A stretch of DNA of 64,000 nt, taken from the NCBI RefSeq assembly GCF_910592395.1, contig NC_088325.1:12342109-12406108 (forward strand), written 5' to 3'. The notes under the pieces are model-generated. The model was given only the letters and a program-made list of their open reading frames with translations, made no database searches and was not told the origin of the DNA. The position numbers and the translations under genes were made by a program. This document shows, piece by piece, positions 23,700 to 34,258 of the stretch; the first letter of the stretch is position 1; each line of letters begins with the position of its first letter. Origin of the DNA: Lineus longissimus. Taxonomy: Eukaryota > Nemertea > Pilidiophora > Heteronemertea > Lineidae.

Positions 23700-23790
23700 A
23701 ACCTCCCTTAGCGGACACCTCTCCATTAAGGACACTAGGTTTGATCCCCAATTGGTTGTTTCCATTCAATTTGACCTCCCTAATCAGGAA
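23700..23790 (-). mobile_element. Fragment of the pogo-like MITE family
   Basis: GGACACCTCTCCATTAAGGA and CAATTGGTTGTTTCCATTC are the reverse complement of internal parts of the 21868 element. Both termini are missing. Confidence 0.6.
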
Positions 23791-23799
23791 ACGTGGCAT

Positions 23800-25040
23800 C
23801 TGAATATTGTTTCGAAGGTGAATCTTAGTTAATACGGACATGGATAGTCACATTACATATATCGAATATTTTACTTAATTTTCATTGCACTGAGGTAAGT
23901 TACTGTATATTTTGGTTGTTGGCTACTAGAAAAGGGATCAAGAAGGGTATTTAACTAATCTCTCCAATATCGATTAGTCTTTTGTTTAATTCTCAAAGCA
24001 ACATGTCTGATTGATTTCATCTTTTGTTTAATTCTTAAGGCAACATGCCTTCTTGGTGCTAACAATCAGAACTATGTCAGTTGAAATGTTGTGGATGCCA
24101 GTATTGCTTTAGGCCTATGTAAATCAGTGAAAGGAAAGCTTATCAACTTTCGGTATTTCTGACAAGCTTGGAGTGTACATTCAGTAGACTTGGGCGTCAC
24201 ATCCAGAGTCTCATCAAGGATCATGATCGTTGATGGTTACATAAGAGTTGTTGCTGTACCTCAAATTGTATTGAGATGGGGACCACCACAACCTTTCCAG
24301 AATATGGGACAGCGTCTTTGAGTCACATGGTTGCCGTTAGGTCGCTAATGCCAGCGATGAAGCTTCCGGTTGGGAGTAAAAGCTTCGAGTAGGTTTCTCC
24401 TCCTTAGACCCCTTTTGTGGTGACTAAACAAAACTGATTGATTGGAGTAGGAAGGAGACTTCAGTAGGGTATGTGTTCATGACATGTCATTGATAAGTCT
24501 TACATATGTCTGAATCAGTATTTAAACCATAACATGTACAATGTACCTCTGTCTCAAAGCGTTGAGCAACGCGCAAATGAGCATGTTTATTCACTGGGGC
24601 CTGCGATGATCCGATAACAACATGACAAATGTGGTAAGAATTGCATCTGCCAATTGGTTAAATTGCAATCACTTGTCATAGCTCTGTCACAGGTTGTAGC
24701 AACTAAAATTGTTTGTTTGCGTGGCGGTTCAGGCTAAAAACACGGGCGTTATATCTAACTGAACATGCTGGATAAAGTCAGCAAGATTACTAGAATTCTT
24801 CCTAAGTATTCTTCAAGAAGAAGACCACTACATGTTATTCACTTCATTGTAACAGCTTAAGTGCATGGATAATTAGACAATACCTGCACACAGGGTAGAG
24901 GGTTGGGGTGGATAAAATGTGTGCTTGATTATTCTGCAGCAATTTGTGGAATAATCAGTAATATTTTGTCCATTTATCAATTCATGACTGATTTCCTCAT
25001 ATGCTTGTATAATGTTGACATCTTTTGGTGGCATGACATC
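23800..25040. other. Intergenic, no gene seen
   Basis: This is AT-rich sequence with no supported exon. A weak copy of the 19505 repeat lies near 24598-24720. Confidence 0.55.
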
Positions 25041-25049
25041 TTTTGGTGG

Positions 25050-25275
25050 CAAGTCCAATGCCAGACAGCAGTGCAAACACCAACGCACATCCTACAGGAC
25101 TGTCCCCTGTACCAGGATTTACGAGATAGATTCTGGCCTAAAGACACGAAGGTCGAAGAAAAGCTGTGGGGAACACAGCCGGACCTTTGGGCGACAAGCC
25201 GCTTCATCTCCGCCACAGGACTGAGGTTATAGTTTTACTTAGGCAGGTTGAACGCTGAAGAAGAAGAAGGTGGTG
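25050..25275 (+). pseudogene. 3' fragment of a non-LTR retrotransposon (reverse transcriptase C-terminus)
   Basis: The + frame reads a tail beginning CQTAVQTPTHILQDCPLY and ending in RFISATGLRL with a stop at 25230-25232. The spaced Cys/His pattern (C, then H, then C) and the phrase HILQDCPLY are typical of the end of jockey/I-type ORF2 proteins, after RNase H. It is followed by a short 3' UTR ending GAAGAAGAAGAAGG, a typical simple-repeat tail. The rest of the element is absent, so it is a 5'-truncated dead copy. Confidence 0.65.
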
Positions 25276-26054
25276 AGCCTCATGTTGAAAAGATTTTGTA
25301 ATATAAATGTACATGTACATTATAGCTTAACCTGTGCATGCAAGTGTTGGATTTAGGTAGAGTTGACTGCCTTATTACATGTATTTCATACATCATGTGT
25401 AAAGGTTTTCCAAGTCAACTTGGGGTGGTGTCACCAATTGTAATATAAACCCCAAAGTTAAAATATTTAGTGTATCTTTCCTCATCTGAAACATGTTAGT
25501 TTTAACTGTGTGTTACTGTTGAGATTAGTAATCATGGAAGAGTACAGTTCTGTCCAAAAGAAAGATGCTGAACCATGCAGCACCTGCTACATGCAGTCAT
25601 GTTAATGTATTAAAGCTTCAAGACCTAGAATCAAAATCTTGACCCTGAATGTATTGACATTGCTCAGCTTCCAGACAGCGCGCATCAAGGACCTTGATGA
25701 AAAGTACAGCATGCATTTACATGCAATCTATTTCCAAATGAAGTTAGCGTGATGTCACTGACCATCGCTGTTGCTCGTGCAGCGGTCTGATATCTTGACA
25801 TGTGTAGCATGCCCCCCCCATGAGCACCCCTGGTGGATCTGTCCCAAACAATACACAAACTGCTGTAGGCCCTATTGAGTGACGCGGCATCCTCCTCCTC
25901 CCCATTGAGTCCTTAGAACCAGGATTTTGTACACAAAACTAAATACAGTGATTATTAATGCATGTTTCTAATATTGTGTAGACGTTAATAAACTGGTTGA
26001 GCATAGGCCTATCACATGTAAAAAAGGCCGTTTGAACACCCCTCTATCGACTTA

Positions 26055-26415
26055 TGCAAGTATCAATTCGTGTCTTGTACCCCCCCTCCTCAAGGGTACG
26101 ACACCTTATCACCCTATAACGACATCTTAAGGCTCAAGCATCACCCTTTTTTCACCAATGCTACTTTTTCTTTCGTCAAGACATCACCATCAACAATATA
26201 TCAGTATCACCGTCATATAAAGTAACCGAACTTATTTTACTGGGTAAGGCTGTATGTTCGACAAGACATCGACACATTAGCATCCTTCGCCAAATTTTCA
26301 CTAAAGGAAAAATAAATACTACTCAAGCATCGGCAAAGATTAGTGGTGATAGCTTAACTACCCTTGAGGAGGGGGGGGGGGGGGGGGGGGTACAAGAAAC
26401 GAATTGATACTTGCA
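26055..26415. mobile_element. Harbinger-like MITE with TTA target duplication
   Basis: About 45 bp of terminal inverted repeat begins TGCAAGTATCAATTCG on both ends and continues through CTTGTACCCC and CTCAAGGGTA. TTA at 26052-26054 and 26416-26418 flanks it. The right arm has a 20 G run where the left has 7 C. A 3 bp TWA duplication is characteristic of PIF/Harbinger. No coding frame is present. Confidence 0.8.
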
Positions 26416-26849
26416 TTAATTGCATTGAAACAGAAGCTAACTGACCCACATGTTACTCAAGTTTACCGCTATATTTGGACACCTAATTGTTGTGAGATAA
26501 AGTGTTTTTTCCAAGGCTGGAATGTTTTGGATGAGGAAGTATCCTATTGTGTGTTGAAATGTAGCTCTTCAGTTGTTATTACGATATGGTGATGATGATT
26601 ATAATGAAGCAATTTGTACAGACTGATATTTGTAATAAAGATATGGTACCTTTCTAAATTTGAGTCGGTGTTCTTTATTGGAGAACTATAGTAAGAGGCA
26701 TCATTGAATGCCAGGGTCAGTCGTATGCTCTTCCCCCTGCATACATCATTAGCTCGGTATGTGCCTGGTGAAATTAGGCCTGAAGCTGAGGGACTAGGAG
26801 GAATACAGAGGTTAAGGGCCATCACCCTTACAAAAAATGTTTCTCAATG

Positions 26850-27030
26850 ATCGCCATGGTAAATCGACAATTCACCATGGTAAACTTACATCACTTCCCC
26901 ATGGTGAACTGGGACATTGAAATATTTTACCATGGTGAGCATGGTAAATTCTACATTCACCATGGTGATCTCGAGCATGGTAAACTCTTAATTCACCATT
27001 ATGAACGCTGAATTCACCATTGTGAGGGTA
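26850..27030. repeat. CCATGG palindrome cluster
   Basis: Within 180 bp the palindromic core CCATGG recurs at least five times, mostly in the setting TTCACCATGGTAAA or its reverse, with diverged versions (CACCATTATGA, CACCATTGTGA) after it. Units occur in both orientations, so the strand can fold on itself. Confidence 0.7.
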
Positions 27031-27039
27031 GGTGTAAAC

Positions 27040-27082
27040 TGTGGACGAAAGTGTAGACGAAAGTGTAGACGAAAGTGTGGAC
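27040..27082 (+). repeat. 12 bp minisatellite
   Basis: About 3.5 tandem copies of GTGTAGACGAAA occur. Confidence 0.85.
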
Positions 27083-27769
27083 AGCGGCCCTCTTAGTTTG
27101 GTGGGCTGGCATTTCTTTGTCTTTAAATATATTTAAAAGAAATTGCAGTATGTTAATGCATTATAATCTTTTTAATGGGTCAGCGAAAGAAAAAAAGAAA
27201 AAATTTATTTTGATGGGTGATTTTGATCAATGAGTGGACGGGCTTTTTAGCCCCTTTTTTGAAGGTTTTCGAAGTAGCCTTTGATTTTGTGGAAGGGGAA
27301 ATGCGAGGTCTAGTGTCCAAATGTGGACTAATTATCAAAGAATTTGTTGAAATTGTGATATTTCTAACAAGTCCAAATAATATTCTTTCACAAAAACTAC
27401 TTTTATTTGAATGACAATGACAATATCATTCAGTTGTGGGCAAAAATAGTTGGCCTTCTCTCAGACCAACTTTTGTTGATCCAAGATGGCGGCACCACTA
27501 GAATCGACTCGAATCTGTTGACCTCGCTTCTAAAAAATTTGTTTTTAAACCATTCAAACATTTAAATCAACTGCAAACATTTTCAATAAAATCACCGAGC
27601 TATATATATACGATATATTAAGAAATATCTATAGTAATATTGTGTTATACGGTTACCTTGGAACTATTTGCACCCAATTACTCTTCCGCCAGCGTGACCT
27701 TGCCACAATCATGGCGCGTACCCTAAGGGCTGTCTTCAGATTGCCGTATATCTCACGTCTAACATGAAC

Positions 27770-27838
27770 GCCCTGATAGCTCAGCGGTTAGAGCGCTGCG
27801 CTTTAGATTGGGTGGTCACGGGTTCGTACCCCGGCGAA
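27770..27838 (+). repeat. tRNA-like head, copy 1
   Basis: GCCCTGATAGCTCAGCGG and GGTTCGTACCCC correspond to the pol III A box and B box of a tRNA. The anticodon stem and acceptor stem do not pair, so it is not a working tRNA. The B box of this copy carries a T in place of the A in the other copies. Confidence 0.7.
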
Positions 27839-28671
27839 TGTATTTTTTCGTTTTTTTAAAAGGTCTTCTTTCCATTTTTCATCCATGAACGTTTATCAGG
27901 CCCGGATTCGAATTAGATTCAAACCCTGGCGAATCTTATATCGCTTTTTTAAAAAGCTTTCTTTCTACTTTCATCCATGAACGTTTATCAGGCGCGTATC
28001 CAAGGGGGTGCACCAGAGGCACGGCCCCTAATTGATATAGAATCTTTGAAATTGACCATGAAAGTTTGGAACACACCTGTAGTGCAGCAATTTTGATGAG
28101 AAATGCAGTGCACGCTCCCTTTTCTTCCAGTTCCTGGATCCGCTAGCGCTCTTAGACCATCATCATTATTATCATTATCAATATTATCATGAAGAAAACC
28201 CCTTCACCCGCGAACTTTTCAAGCTGAAGTAGGCCCTACACACTGATTCCAGGTTTTCGAGCACTCCAGGGAATGGTTTGACTATCAGTCGGCGAAGCTT
28301 TCTAAATGCAATTGCCCTGTGCATCCGCACTTTCGGCTTCCAAAAGAATCGACTCGAATCTTAATTCAAATCTGCCATTGCCGACATCATTGGCGCCAAA
28401 AACTATTTCTTTTGACCCTGTTGACCTCGCTTCTAAAAATTTTGTTTTTAAACCATTCAAACATTTAAATCAACTGCAAACATTTTCAATAAAATCACCG
28501 AGCTATATATATACGATATATTAAGAAATATCTTAGTAATATTGTGTTATACGGTTACCTTGGAACTATTTGCACCCAATTACTCTTCCGCCAGCGTGAC
28601 CTAGCCACAATCATGGCGCGTACCCTAAGGCCTGTCTTCATATTGCCGAATATCTCACGTCGAACATGAAC

Positions 28672-28740
28672 GCCCTGATAGCTCAGCGGTTAGAGCGCTG
28701 CGCTTTAGATTGGGTGGTCACGGGTTCGAACCCCGACGAA
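28672..28740 (+). repeat. tRNA-like head, copy 2
   Basis: This is the same tRNA-derived block, with intact B box GGTTCGAACCC. The T arm folds; the anticodon stem (CTGCG against TTGGG) does not. Confidence 0.7.
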
Positions 28741-29567
28741 TGTATTTTTTCGTTTTTTTAAAAGGTCTTCTTTCCATTTTTCATCCATGAACGTTTATCA
28801 GGCCCGGATTCGAATTAGATTCAAACCCTGGCGAACCTTATATCGTTTTTTTTTAAGGCGTTCTATCTACTTTCATCCATGAACGTTTATCAGGTGCGTA
28901 TCCAAGGGGGTGCACCAGAGACACTCCCCCTGATTGTTATAGGATCTTTGAAATTGACCATGAAATTTTTGAACACACCTGTAGTGCAGCAATTTTGATG
29001 AGAAATGCAGTGCACGCTCCCTCTTCTTCCAGTTCCTGGATCCGCAAGCGCTCTTAAACCATCATCATTATTATCATTATCAATATTATCATGAAGAAAA
29101 CCCCTTCACCCGCGAACTTTTCAAGCTGAAGTACACACTGATTCCAGGTTTTTGGAGCACTCCAGGGAATGGTTTGACTATCAGTCGGCGGAGCTTTCTA
29201 AAATGCAATTGCCCTGTGCATCCGCACTTTCGGCTTCCAAAAGAATCGACTCGAATCTTAATTCAAATCTGCCATTGCCGACATCATTGGCGTCAAAAAC
29301 TATTTCTTTTGACCCTGTTGACCTCGCTTCTAAAAATTTTGTTTTTAAACCATTCAAACATTTAAATCAACTGCAAACGTTTTCAATAAAATCACCGAGC
29401 TATATATATACGATATATTAAGAAATATCTTAGTAATATTGTGTTATACGGTTACCTTGGAACTATTTGCACCCAATTACTCTTCCGCCAGCGTGACCTA
29501 GCCACAATCATGGCGCGTACCCTAAGGCCTGTCTTCATATTGCCGAATATCTACGGCAAACATGAAC

Positions 29568-29636
29568 GTCCTGATAGCTCAGCGGTTAGAGCGCTGCGCT
29601 TTAGATTGGGTGGTCACGGGTTCGAACCCCGACGAA
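29568..29636 (+). repeat. tRNA-like head, copy 3
   Basis: This is the same block beginning GTCCTGATAGCTCAG with B box GGTTCGAACCC, differing from copy 2 by one base in the first arm. Confidence 0.7.
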
Positions 29637-30465
29637 TGTATTTTTTCGTTTTTTTAAAAGGTCTTCTTTCCATTTTTCATCCATGAACGTTTATCAGGCC
29701 CGGATTCGAATTAGATTCAAACCCTGGCGAACCTTATATCGTTTTTTTTTAAGGCGTTCTATCTACTTTCATCCATGAACGTTTATCAGGTGCGTATCCA
29801 AGGGGGTGCACCAGAGACACTCCCCCTGATTGTTATAGGATCTTTGAAATTGACCATGAAATTTTTGAACACACCTGTAGTGCAGCAATTTTGATGAGAA
29901 ATGCAGTGCACGCTCCCTCTTCTTCCAGTTCCTGGATCCGCAAGCGCTCTTAAACCATCATCATTATTATCATTATCAATATTATCATGAAGAAAACCCC
30001 TTCACCCGCGAACTTTTCAAGCTGAAGTACACACTGATTCCAGGTTTTTGGAGCACTCCAGGGAATGGTTTGACTATCAGTCGGCGGAGCTTTCTAAAAT
30101 GCAATTGCCCTGTGCATCCGCACTTTCGGCTTCCAAAAGAATCGACTCGAATCTTAATTCAAATCTGCCATTGCCGACATCATTGGCGTCAAAAACTATT
30201 TCTTTTGACCCTGTTGACCTCGCTTCTAAAAATTTTGTTTTTAAACCATTCAAATATTTAAATCAACTGCAAACATTTTCAATAAAATCACCGAGCTATA
30301 TATATACGATATATTAAGAAATATCTATAGTAATATTGTGTTATACGGTTACCTTGGAACTATTTGCACCCAATTACTCTTCCGCCAGCGTGACCTAGCC
30401 ACAATCATGGCGCGTACCCTAAGGCCTGTCTTCAGATTGCCGAATATCTCACGGCAAACATGAAC

Positions 30466-30534
30466 GCCCTGATAGCTCAGCGGTTAGAGCGCTGCGCTTT
30501 AGATTGGGTGGTCACGGGTTCGAACCCCGGCGAA
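30466..30534 (+). repeat. tRNA-like head, copy 4
   Basis: This is the same block with A box TAGCTCAGCGGTTAGAG and B box GGTTCGAACCC. Confidence 0.7.
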
Positions 30535-30673
30535 TGAATTTTTTCGTTTTTTTAAAAGGTCTTCTTTCCATTTTTCATCCATGAACGTTTATCAGGCCCG
30601 GATTCGAATTAGATTCAAACCCTGGCGAATCTTATATCGTTTTTTTTAAAAAGCTTTCTTTCTACTTTCATCC

Positions 30674-31859
30674 GTTCTGTATGTGAATGACTTCTGCATC
30701 AAAACTTGAAGCCGACGACCTCAAGATCTATCGTGGTGTGAGCACTGATGAGGATGTGACCCCATTGCAACATGACATCGATAAGATATGTGTGTGGTGT
30801 GACACCTGGTTGCTCGCACCTAACCCGACGAAATGTGTGTGCATGCACATGGGAAATAAAAACCATGGACATACCTACAAAATAACTTATAGAGGTAAAG
30901 AGACCATCCTTATGAACAGAACACAGATTGTGAAAAAGACCTTGGAGTACATGTTGACAACCAGCTTTCATTCAATAGTGAATAGACATATAACTGAAGT
31001 AACTAGAAAATGACAGAAGATACTATGGACAATCCGTAGGAACATAGCAACCAGAAAACCAGGACCCATAAGGAAATTATATACAGCATTAGTAAGGCCT
31101 CACCTTGAGTATTGTAATGGTGCAATTATCATACGCAATAAGAAGGACACTACAGCTCTGGAGAAGGTACAGAGGAGAGAAACGAAGATGATCGCAGTCC
31201 TACGGAAGAGGCCATACGAGGAAAGGCTGAAGCAGCTTGATCTACAATCAGTGAAGTATAGAAGGGAAATGGGGGACATGATTCAGGCCTTTAAGTACCT
31301 GAAGAGCGCAGATCATGAGGCAGCCGATGAATTACTCCCACTAGCAAAGGGTAGAATCCAGGAAACAAGGGGTCATACACTCAAACTGGCGGGCAAGAAA
31401 GCCCGGACAGATTTACGCAGGTACAGCTTCTGTCAGAGGGTTGTTTCCCCGTGGAACGCACTGTCAGCAGGGGCAGTCTTGGAGGCGAAAACTGTGGATA
31501 CTTTTAAATCAAGGCTGGATAAGGCCTGGGTGGACATGAAGTATGTGACTTATTAGTTTACTTTGACTGTACATATTCTATCGACTGTGGATCGGATAAC
31601 GGAGATAATTAGAGACTAGTTTAGTTGTAATTGTATATAGGCAAATATCTCGGACATAGACATGCTTGTGTTTTTAAGGAAACCGTGATGAAAGCTTAGG
31701 GCTTAAGTACCAGCGAATCGAGGAAGCAGAACTTTTATTGTAACTTTTTACACCACAAACCACACCTGTGCTGAGCGCGAGAACCATAAACCAGCGAGTA
31801 AAACTTACAGATATCAACAGGACCCTAGGTCCTACGATATTAACCTGATGATGATGATG
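30674..31859 (+). mobile_element. 5'-truncated CR1/L2-like non-LTR retrotransposon
   Basis: It interrupts the fourth tandem repeat copy exactly between TCATCC and ATGAACG. It carries the 3' third of a reverse transcriptase gene, a 3' UTR of about 300 bp and a (TGA)n tail, the arrangement of CR1/L2-clade elements. The tail merges with target sequence, so a target duplication cannot be measured. The insertion is younger than the array. Confidence 0.8.
30690..31556 (+). pseudogene. Degenerate reverse transcriptase C-terminal part
   Basis: Pieces of the polymerase are plain: ADDLKIYR (the catalytic A/FADD region), WLLAPNPTKC, RPHLEYCN, PYEERLKQLDLQSVKYR, GDMIQAFKYL, and FCQRVVSPWNAL near the end. 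The frame is broken: a shift occurs near 30930, a stop lies at 31011-31013, and the final open part ends at 31554-31556. Known: this region lies downstream of the polymerase core in CR1/L2 pol. Not functional. Confidence 0.85.
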
Positions 31860-32059
31860 ATGAACGTTTATCAGGCGCGTATCCAAGGGGGTGCACCAGA
31901 GGCACGGCCCCTAATTGATATAGAATCTTTGAAATTGACCATGAAAGTTTGGAACACACCTGTAGTGCAGCAATTTTGATGAGAAATGCAGTGCACGCTC
32001 CCTTTTCTTCAAGTTCCTGGATCCGCTAGCGCTCTAGACCATCATCATTATTATCATAG

Positions 32060-32290
32060 TACATGTAGTAGGTCGAGGCTTGACAACGATGATCACCATT
32101 GACATCGCTTGGAGAATGCTGTATAGCGATTTCATTCCTTCCGCCGCGGCCGATAAGCGAAGCTGACATCCAACGACGGAACCCTAGCGGCAAATCGAAG
32201 AACCAGAACCAATATTTAATTGGAACTTAGCCAGGTGAACCACGGGGATGAGGAATATCCTAGGGAATAAACATCAAGGCTCCAAGGGAT
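32060..32290. other. Unique sequence between the array and the TTAA element
   Basis: No gene was recognised. It contains a GC-richer patch (CCGCCGCGGCC) near 32140. Confidence 0.5.
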
Positions 32291-32530
32291 GTTAAAGGCC
32301 ACATATCAAGGTTTGAAAACATGCTTGATACTCATGAAATATGTTGAGGGTTAAAAAAACAAGATCCCAGACATTAAAAAAATTCTAATAATAAAGTCAT
32401 TATTTAGTTATTTCAATTTTCAATTTTAAACTATTTGAATTTCCCACCACACACAACTTTAGATTAGTTCCACATGTGGCCGCTAGGGATTTTTTGATGA
32501 CGTAGATCAGGTCAGTCAGAACAAAGCAAG

Positions 32531-32908
32531 ATGGCTTCCGCATACAGTTCAGAGAGTGAGAGCAGTGAATTTGAGGATGTTTTGGTCGATACAGAAGGAT
32601 ATTTAAACGTTGAGCCGTACATGTTCGAGCCATTAATATCACTAGATCATAATGAGAGTGATCATTCGGACGAAAGTGATTAGAATTTGTGGTTAATCAA
32701 TTTGCATGGCAGACCTGCCGATATAGCAAAGAAGACATTGATAGACGGTTGCAGATGCATAACATGTACGATTTTTGAACAGACTAATGTTGCACAATAT
32801 TGTTTCGCCTCGTCAGTGTTGTATCGCCAGTTATGTCATGACGCTGAACTATATGTACAATTGAAAAGTGACGGTATTATGCACAATGATCTTGACGTGA
32901 CGATATAA
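32531..32908 (+). pseudogene. P2X7 C-terminal-domain-like protein, interrupted
   Basis: The ATG at 32531 opens a frame with a serine/acidic N-terminus and the phrase EPYMFEPL, then an in-frame TAG at 32681-32683. The same frame resumes to 32908 with CRCITCTIFEQ and YCFASSVLYRQLC. Known: YMFEP followed by a cysteine-rich segment with C-I-T and a hydrophobic helix is the pattern of the P2X purinoceptor 7 C-terminal-like domain, often found in invertebrate mobile genes. The usual WCxCGxC segment is not visible, so a deletion is likely as well as the stop. Confidence 0.6.
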
Positions 32909-33083
32909 TGCCGTGCAACGTTAGATAGGCCTAGATGTCAGATGACAATAATCTGTCATTGACAGTGGCTGTCACTGACACTGACCTGTGTCGCTGTCAC
33001 CTTGCTATGGCTGGAACACAAGAAGACACTATGCGGTATCACAGGCCCCAATAGGGCCTACACATTATGTATAACAACCGACC

Positions 33084-33383
33084 TCAGCAGCCTCGGGCAT
33101 TAAATGCAATTGACATGGTTGGAACAGCTGTTTTTAACAAGTGGCATTTAATATTCAGTTGGATGCAGATATCCGGCTTCATGTGATAATCCGTATCGAT
33201 AAAGTGATCACTGCAAAGTTTGGCCGAAGGCCCAGGCTTCCAACACTCCAAACGTTTGCACTTCCGAATCCACAGCTTCCTCCTCTCTCGTTCAACTGGA
33301 AATTCATGAAAATGGGTCCCATCCGTCATTCGATTGTTCTTTGTGCTATCCTTGACACAATTCGGAGCCACACAATACACCAT
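33084..33383 (-). CDS. THAP-type zinc finger, standalone
   Basis: This 99-residue frame begins MVYCVAPNCVKDS and contains FHEFP, the LWI tryptophan, LCSDHF and AVPTM. These are the C2CH ligands (C4, C9, C57, H60), the core tryptophan and the AVPTxF box of the THAP DNA-binding domain. The frame is intact, but nothing like a transposase follows. It lies in the TTAA element, converging on the P2X7-like pseudogene 175 bases away. It could still be expressed as a small DNA-binding protein that recognises related termini; that is inference. Confidence 0.75.
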   Translation of the reverse strand: MVYCVAPNCVKDSTKNNRMTDGTHFHEFPVERERRKLWIRKCKRLECWKPGPSAKLCSDHFIDTDYHMKPDICIQLNIKCHLLKTAVPTMSIAFNARGC

Positions 33384-33781
33384 AGTGAATGAAACACATT
33401 ACTTCCAGGTGTGCATAATTAATTAAGGCCCTCCTGCTTTTATGATTGCATGACATGTACAGATAACCTGATCTACATCACAACTTTTGCTGAACCCGCC
33501 GCCTGGCTCTAACAAGCCAGTTGCTAGCCTGATTAGGTAATCAAGTTGTCAAACACATAATTGGCTATATCTTCAAAATGGATGGAGCTAATTGCATTTG
33601 GTTTTCTGTATTGTATAAAGTGTTAGGTACACTTTTGAAACCGTCTTACAGCAGAAAATGGCAAAAAACCTTGATATATGGCCTTTAAACTGCTAGATTG
33701 GTCCATCACTTCTTTTGATATGTGAGGCTGGGTGTTATAATTTCAAACTAGGAAGAAATGATACATCTCAGCTGTGTATTT

Positions 33782-33923
33782 TGTAGTATGAGACACCATA
33801 CATTATGAGTCGAGTTCAATAGTCTATGCCCAGAGGGCGCTGTAATTTAGTGACTACTAATAAACATGTTATGTTTTCATATCCGCCTTGTTTATGATCA
33901 TCAACCTACGTAAATCCTCGACA
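33782..33923 (+). repeat. 5' LTR (142 bp)
   Basis: It begins TGTAGTATGAGAC and ends CCTCGACA. It contains AATAAA within CTAATAAACATG. It is identical base for base with 38425-38566. Confidence 0.95.
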
Positions 33924-33940
33924 TGGTGTCAGAAGTGGGA
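33924..33940 (+). other. Primer-binding site
   Basis: TGGTGTCAGAAGTGGGA directly follows the 5' LTR. It has the TGG start and form of a tRNA 3'-end complement used for minus-strand priming in Ty3/Gypsy elements. The tRNA species was not identified. Confidence 0.8.
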
Positions 33941-34258
33941 TCAGATGAAGAAAAACATTTATAGAACAGGTTGAACTTATTAGTATGTCAAAATCGGTTC
34001 TATTCCGATTGTAAACGGCTGACAAAAGTCCGGGCCGAAAGTAGGTCATGGGCCACATGGCGGAAAAAAAAAATCGTAATCGGAACGTTCGTCGCGCACG
34101 TGCTTCAAGTGACGTTGACCTCGCACAACGATTAGGAGATCTACGGAGGCCGGTACGGTTCATGCGAAATTCTAGGCGGAGTTCGGAGATTCTTAGTAGA
34201 GAATCTAGTGAACGTGCACACTTGAAGTAGTTTCTTAGGCGAGAACTAAAGTATAACC

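Larger units (their letters stand above)
27500..32057 (+). repeat. ~0.9 kb tandem array with tRNA-derived heads, four copies
   Basis: Using GAATCGACTCGAATCT as marker, copies start at 27501, 28346, 29243 and 30139, a spacing of 896-897 bp except that copy 1 has an internal deletion of roughly 57 bp. Each copy holds a tRNA-like block, a CATCCATGAACGTTTATCAGG segment and a 3' part with TATCATTATCA runs. Copy 4 is split by a retrotransposon (30674-31859) and resumes to 32057. Copies 1 and 4 share variants, and copies 2 and 3 share others, an A-B-B-A pattern. Short frames of 72-89 codons in each unit are repeat sequence, not genes. A divergent relative is at 39055-39300. Confidence 0.9.
32296..33684. 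mobile_element. TTAA-flanked transposon remnant with THAP and P2X7-like ORFs (Kolobok-like)
   Basis: TTAA at 32292-32295 and 33685-33688 flanks 16 bp inverted termini AGGCCACATATCAAGG and AGGCCATATATCAAGG (one mismatch), giving a 1389 bp element. Inside lie two converging ORFs: a P2X7-like gene with a stop (+) and a THAP zinc-finger ORF (-). Known: Kolobok transposons use TTAA targets and carry THAP domains; piggyBac also uses TTAA but has no THAP. The catalytic core is missing, so it is non-autonomous. A 100 bp miniature version sits at 60485. Confidence 0.7.

Noticed and set aside
24903-25040. Upstream part of the 109-codon frame as retrotransposon coding sequence
   Set aside because: The similarity starts only near 25050; before that the frame is AT-rich and contains a small GACATCTTTTGGTGGCA duplication.
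28306-30317. Repeated 72-89 codon frames in each tandem unit
   Set aside because: They are identical because the repeat is identical, have no start context or domain, and differ in length between copies through frame changes.
27770-30534. Four tRNA genes
   Set aside because: A and B boxes are good, but anticodon and acceptor stems do not pair in any copy, so these are tRNA-derived repeat heads.
27500-30673. A CRISPR-like or other regularly spaced repeat system
   Set aside because: Eukaryotic ~0.9 kb tandem units with no short repeat and unique-spacer structure.
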